From Bacteroidota bacterium (GTDB lineage: Bacteria > Bacteroidota > Bacteroidia > Bacteroidales > Tenuifilaceae), in assembly GCA_023406715.1 (NCBI GenBank), contig JAEXVC010000179.1, positions 1-10,449 of the forward strand: a stretch of DNA of 10,449 nucleotides, read 5' to 3'. The notes under the pieces are model-generated. The model was not told the DNA's origin. It did no database searches and was given only the letters and a program-made list of their open reading frames with translations. Shown here in pieces: positions 8,901 to 10,449 of the stretch. The translations under genes and the position numbers were made by a program. Position 1 is the first letter of the stretch, and every line of letters begins with the position of its first letter.

Positions 8901-10449
8901 CTGCAGAGGGTTTGTTTAGTTCTATGTTCGTGAAAACTCCATTCCCATTTCCGCTTATTGTTATTGCGGCATCGCTATTTAAAACTAAATAACCGCTTGG
9001 AGATGTTGAACTTGTTCCATTGTTCTCAATATTTCCAGAACAATTTACTGTTTTAGTATACGACCTAAAGACACCAGAAATAATTCTTAATGAGTCTGCT
9101 ATATTAACAATGTTTTGAGTTCCCGAAATTCTCATTTCCCTAATAGCGGGTTTCTCAATTCTTAGCTTATTTAGACTTAAAGGAGAAGCAATATTTACAA
9201 TTAAGAATTGTGTACTAGAACCATTAAAAATTGTACAATTTGTACCAGTTGTATAGGTTGTTCCAGCAGATATTGTATAGTTTCCACCAACAGTAACATC
9301 TAAGTTGTTGGCATTAAAATCTCCCGCAGTAATATTTATATCAGTTAAGACCGTTAGCGGGTAGTTTCTTAAGGTTACAACAGCAGCACCGCTAGTTCTA
9401 TTAACAGTAAAATTTCCAAATTTGGCAGTACTTTCAACATAATAGTTTGCTGGATCGGCAATTACAGTTCCAGTTGTTGGGACAATTTCAAGTAGTCCAC
9501 CTGTTACATTAATGTTTCCTGAAGATGATAGTACTTCAAATGCTTTTTGTTGAGTTCCCGTATTCCCGCAAACATCGTATATTCGAATTGTTCCTCCAGA
9601 CATATTGAATACGTTGGCTGCGCTGTTAAGATTGAAAGAACCCACATCTGCATCCAGCGAGGCTGCTGAACGAGCAGTATTAAGAGTTGCTGTAGAAAAA
9701 TCTGTAAGATTTGATATTGATGAGTAAGCCGTTGGTGTTCGCAGGAATCGACCTCTTAAAATTAAGGTTCCACCTGTTTGGGTAAAAGAAGCTAAACCTC
9801 CTGTACCTCCTGCTGCACGATACTGTTTTGCATCAACAATACCACCATTAATAATAAACTGTCCCGAGGCCCAGTCCCAAGTAATAAATCCGCCCGATTC
9901 GCGGGTCGAGAAATATCCGTTATTGATTTGTAGTTTACCCAAAATGGAGAAAGAGCTACAACCTCCGGTTGTAATACCCATTGCCGCATTGCTTGGTGCA
10001 GCAACACCGTAGGCCAGATTAACCTCCCGGTAATCGTCAGCAGTTGAAAGGACTATTACATCTGGACCGTCCAAAACTAAAGCACCATTGGCTGGTATGT
10101 AGAAATCTGAATTTGGATTACCATCACATTGTCCTTCGCTAAGAGATGGGATAATTGTTAAACCTTGAAGTTTAAGCGTTCCAGTTCTAACCCAAAGGGC
10201 CTTTTTTAGGTTTGGATTATTTCCAGGAGTATCGCCACCAGCCAAATTTGCTCCAAAAAGTCGGAAATTTGTATAGTTTGACGAATATACGGTTAATGCA
10301 AATGATTGGTCAACACCTTTATCAATAACTAAGTTATAGAAGTCGGTTGTGCTGTTACAGGTTAGGGAATTGTTTGTTGCACCCCTAAAATAAACCGTAG
10401 CAAACCCAGAGGTTGTTCCTAGCGTTGTAGTTGGAAAGGCAGTGTATAC
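2941..10449 (-). CDS. Giant modular beta-helix and Ig/PKD-like surface protein, C-terminal part
   Basis: The frame is open from the right edge to TAA at 2941-2943 and encodes 2,502 residues. The true start lies beyond the window. An apparent start at 10245 is only an internal TTG; codons between 10449 and 10245 continue in the same repetitive style (for example TVYFRGATNN, DFYNLVIDKG). The protein is rich in Thr, Ser, Asn and Gly, with short alternating strands such as GTLILRG, GNINVTGG and GGNYTISAG, typical of secreted right-handed beta-helix proteins. Order, N to C: beta-helix 10449-8823; sandwich module 8822-8254; G-x-W...NW module 8232-8002; beta-helix about 8000-5911; sandwich 5910-5376; G-x-W...NW module 5355-5161; beta-helix about 5160-4626; sandwich 4625-4086; four Ig/PKD-like domains 4085-2944. 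No enzyme motif or transmembrane segment was seen. Related architectures in Bacteroidota are usually exported by the type IX system and anchored at the surface, but no type A or type B C-terminal sorting domain is visible here. A role in adhesion or as a surface layer or matrix protein is inferred, not shown. Confidence 0.9.
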   Translation of the reverse strand, partial: VYTAFPTTTLGTTSGFATVYFRGATNNSLTCNSTTDFYNLVIDKGVDQSFALTVYSSNYTNFRLFGANLAGGDTPGNNPNLKKALWVRTGTLKLQGLTIIPSLSEGQCDGNPNSDFYIPANGALVLDGPDVIVLSTADDYREVNLAYGVAAPSNAAMGITTGGCSSFSILGKLQINNGYFSTRESGGFITWDWASGQFIINGGIVDAKQYRAAGGTGGLASFTQTGGTLILRGRFLRTPTAYSSISNLTDFSTATLNTARSAASLDADVGSFNLNSAANVFNMSGGTIRIYDVCGNTGTQQKAFEVLSSSGNINVTGGLLEIVPTTGTVIADPANYYVESTAKFGNFTVNRTSGAAVVTLRNYPLTVLTDINITAGDFNANNLDVTVGGNYTISAGTTYTTGTNCTIFNGSSTQFLIVNIASPLSLNKLRIEKPAIREMRISGTQNIVNIADSLRIISGVFRSYTKTVNCSGNIENNGTSSTSPSGYLVLNSDAAITISGNGNGVFTNIELNKPSAGTADVTLLNNITINGVLRFTGAATGYKKLNLQEYNLLMGASASVNGADANRFVYTKGEVGNASVSKVYSAASNSFTFPIGAPSTSHAGTPVYTPATISFSTNPTTYGTITVVPVGSEHYATSVKNRSLTYYWRVKSENFVGVTAGSVSHSYTYDQSDVITGGGITEDEYVPARFDVGAVSWTNGTNASINTGTNVIDGPWLSGVDYIEGDFTAGDNNPTSPFGAPLTFYSRNSGWWGNPANWSLTNHTTDDAPAVAPGASDIVIIGNNHTITLNTNNTTANTDIRSCANLQIEAGATLDIGYNPGCNFNVVTSHPNGNGLFRLTTNFNSGYYFVFPSGDFSDFNVNLGSTELYTVNPGIGTTYWLPNNINKYGNLIISPVGGSNIIFGNTDVLIYGNCTIKGQNADSWFCPTWDSNYPDPTNPGVFNIPRISKTITINGNMDIQGGSLGWYGGNAGGAQNIVVNGNVTVASGAAINVWQSNTSQSLSIGGNLINNANNIINTGSTCRSYVCLNAVPVIFFGSTNATVFTANNTAYAGASGTGYGFTDPASPLHRSATIFGNVTVNKGTSQVTTLSFTGGNISTPVNGWLTLQNGTLQYLLTDPRTDFTITTASTFTIPGTSGLEINLASNANNTNVLIANANSNTNDLYLNGKLTIANSTVYVGPAASPANNNDIEYGGGGLSEIDVQGGTLVVNGQIRMNPASTAGVLKYRQSGTSRVVINGQAANTTNAKLEVYNSGSVFNMSGSSSLTIVRGSGGSTYGDLYIRAASSSVGGSSTINFTQTPAVGPAVNAVQNYLLDANVPLNNLTITGYAALTRNATVTLLISPLVLNGDLTISNANSILDANNAYSVNVTVKGGFVNNGTYNYYTNLTTFNGNVQSIQGSSITNFYNLTVNPITSLSLIRDITVFNNLTLSSGQLLNSTYSINLKGNLVNNANYDGDASVGGVILNGTVQQEVSGTGTFGRLELDNTNGARVNDNITLQKNIKLTNGIFNINQHLMTLGINSEIEGSGFGPTKMIASDGVFSNVGLRKYFPIYSGAEQTFTFPMGTSNKYTPAILKYTDNTNVGYIRLNNINDNHPGVIDPTNVLDYFWEIESNGIAGFNGNVTLNYLEEDVQVTGINTEANYIAAGLLIPGTNWAKFSVDDVDESNNTIIFRFNNSNNISGEYTAGIDPALPNNVPEFTNIATGVWNNASNWTQTGGDPYTLTGAPNGFIVTIKAGTTVTVNENYAATYRTKIDGTLNVDPSTFGHNLGTVTGNGTLHLEAATFPAGRYSAFFDCSSDGVLEYGGSTNYTLVADLYTSLPRLYFTGTGTRSLPNKDLTICKRLLINGPTLNNLNNRKLTILGTFERLVGTFTSGTGAGATVSFAGSTAQTIGGALGNFTGANAFNNFEINNPLGLTVNNTGAIEVAGNLLLTSGNISTSSTATLTITNTAINCVTPSGGKTTSFVNGPLTKRINQGDSFIFPIGKGTILGNKARLSSTQTGTILWTVEYFAPNSTFSSFTAPISYVNAQEYWTVSAASGSQAVVNLSWDSSSDLTPLMTENGLSDMRVVRYNTTTSSWEELTSAATGDDNNGTVYTTSRITIPVAGSSNFTIGCINVTKPRARFNITGSICGNAGIPVVFTGVDALNLNFIIGYKKGGIAQAPITVSSLPFTLPTDAIGDTYQLTSFTYDNPPHSAPIQTGVVDATIITTYTVPTTASAGLDQSLCGATSAILDANNPAVGSGLWSVSGAGGTVLFPTVNNSQFNGTNGSTYTLTWTISNGGCTSSDDVVISFPLLPEKPAAFVLYDDAVCQGDIGVDYSVPNNPSLTYTWSYSGSGGSVVGSGNAIEIDFANNALSGTVSVYTTNGCGDSAPLTLAVTVNERPTATLAIVPSYGNICDGDNTELTITLSGGTSPYSFDITNGTSTESIPGATSPYTFIPIVANKPVWLGPDASKTYTYSIPTVTSANGCSNTGSNTVNVVVWKIPETGPQYHVPNNHDI
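2944..4085 (-). other. C-terminal block of four Ig/PKD-like domains
   Basis: Four consecutive domains are visible in the giant protein. Domain A (about 4085-3800) starts TKPRARFNITGSICGNAG. Domain B (about 3797-3560) has the well-known pattern SAGLDQSLCG ... GLWSVSG ... YTLTWTISNGGCTSSDDV. Domain C (about 3560-3306) has VCQGDIGVDYSVPNNPSL, YTWSYSGSGG, GNAIEIDFA and TTNGCGDSAPL. Domain D (about 3306-2944) has RPTATL, ICDGDNTELTITLSGG, SPYSF and TSANGCSNTGSNTVNVVV. B, C and D each carry a Cys early (SLCG, AVCQGD, NICDGD) and a second Cys near the end (NGGC, NGCG, NGCS), suggesting one disulphide per domain. Such domains normally act as stalks or spacers on exported proteins. The protein ends 18 residues after VVV. 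Confidence 0.75.
4086..4625 (-). repeat. Sandwich module, copy 3 (FPIG...EYW...NFTIG)
   Basis: The third copy runs from ATLTITNTAINCVTPSGG through FVNGPLTKR, FIFPIGKG (about 4490-4515), WTVEYFAP, EYWTVSAASG (about 4335-4360), VVNLSWDSSSD and VVRYNTTTSSWEEL to SSNFTIG. It has the 'NGPL.K+....FIFPIGKG...+.......Y.V.YF......YW.V' style common in repeat proteins of Bacteroidota. It closes the beta-helix part of the protein. Confidence 0.65.
5161..5355 (-). repeat. G-x-W...NW module, copy 2
   Basis: FTNIATGVWNNASNWTQ is followed by APNGFIVTIKAGTTVTVNEN and KIDGTLNVDP. It aligns with copy 1 at the GxW...NW, 'V-x-I-x-x-G-x-T-x-T' and 'gtL.i' positions, and like copy 1 it directly follows a sandwich module and precedes a beta-helix stretch. 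No such module follows sandwich copy 3, where Ig/PKD-like domains begin instead. Confidence 0.6.
5376..5910 (-). repeat. Sandwich module, copy 2 (FPMG...YFW...GEYTAG)
   Basis: The second copy runs from LMTLGINSEIEGSG through LRKYFPIYSG, FTFPMG with YTPAIL (about 5721-5772) and YFWEIESNG (about 5603-5632). It continues through W-A-K-F-S-V and ends at SGEYTAGIDPALPNN. Landmark order and spacing match copy 1 closely (FPIG to YYW is about 150 bases in both). Confidence 0.65.
8002..8232 (-). repeat. G-x-W...NW module, copy 1
   Basis: Directly after sandwich copy 1 comes SRNSGWWGNPANWSL, then a Pro/Asp turn (APGASDIVIIG), NHTITLN and QIEAGATLDIG. This 'GxW....NW ... P...DIVI..G..iTl ... l.i..gatL.i' pattern recurs at 5355-5161. 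It sits at the entrance of a new beta-helix in both places, so it may act as an N-cap for that helix (inference). Confidence 0.6.
8254..8822 (-). repeat. Sandwich module, copy 1 (FPIG...YYW...DFTAGD)
   Basis: This is the first visible copy of a protein-level repeat in the giant protein. It starts at LNLQEYNLLMGASASVNG, a turn resembling 'L...N..L.lG....i.G', and passes FTFPIG (about 8667-8684). It then passes YYWRVKSENF (about 8490-8517) and ends near VDYIEGDFTAGD. The same landmarks in the same order recur in copies 2 and 3, spaced by beta-helix stretches. The copies are divergent in sequence, so this is an old domain family rather than a recent DNA duplication. A beta-sandwich fold is inferred from the strand pattern only. 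Confidence 0.65.

Noticed and set aside
8568..10007. Short minus-strand frames at 8568-8768 and 9792-10007
   Set aside because: They overlap the giant gene in another frame of the same strand and have low-complexity translations; they are shadows.
2941..10449. Recent tandem DNA duplication within the giant gene
   Set aside because: The repeats are visible only as spaced protein landmarks. I saw no long identical nucleotide stretches, so they are old, diverged modules.
1..10449. CRISPR array, tRNA/rRNA, insertion sequence or prophage genes
   Set aside because: No regularly spaced identical repeats, tRNA-like cloverleaf, transposase or phage protein motifs were seen.

Overview
The window looks like chromosome of a Bacteroidota (Bacteroidetes) bacterium, probably Bacteroidales-like. 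Four things support this: AT-rich DNA, starts with no Shine-Dalgarno sequence, a candidate promoter of the Bacteroidetes TTTG/TAnnTTTG type, and one giant secreted-type protein built of Thr/Ser/Asn-rich beta-strand repeats with Ig/PKD-like domains of a kind common in that phylum. This placement is inferred from sequence style, not from a marker gene.

Layout from left to right. (1) Positions 1-218, minus strand: the N-terminal part of an unidentified exported protein that runs off the left edge. (2) Positions 314-985, minus strand: ispD, the cytidylyltransferase of the MEP isoprenoid pathway, with its catalytic residues visible. (3) Positions 986-1225: a 240-base divergent intergenic region with a candidate promoter reading right. 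(4) Positions 1226-2884, plus strand: a complete AMP-forming acyl-CoA synthetase of the long-chain fatty-acid type. (5) Positions 2900-2948: a perfect 22-bp hairpin that serves as terminator for both converging genes. (6) Positions 2941-10449, minus strand: the C-terminal 2,502 residues of a giant, probably cell-surface or secreted protein whose start lies beyond the right edge.

The giant gene fills nearly three quarters of the window. Its visible part reads, N to C: a long beta-helix-like stretch; a beta-sandwich-like module (FPIG ... YYW ... DFTAGD); a G-W-W...NW module; a second beta-helix; a second sandwich and second G-x-W...NW module; a short third beta-helix; a third sandwich; then four Ig/PKD-like domains. 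It stops just after the last of these with a short aromatic/proline tail and no recognisable type IX secretion C-terminal domain.

The genes do not form one pathway. ispD and the ligase are housekeeping metabolism, divergently transcribed. The giant gene is a separate convergent unit insulated by the shared terminator. No RNA gene, insertion sequence, CRISPR array or phage element was seen.
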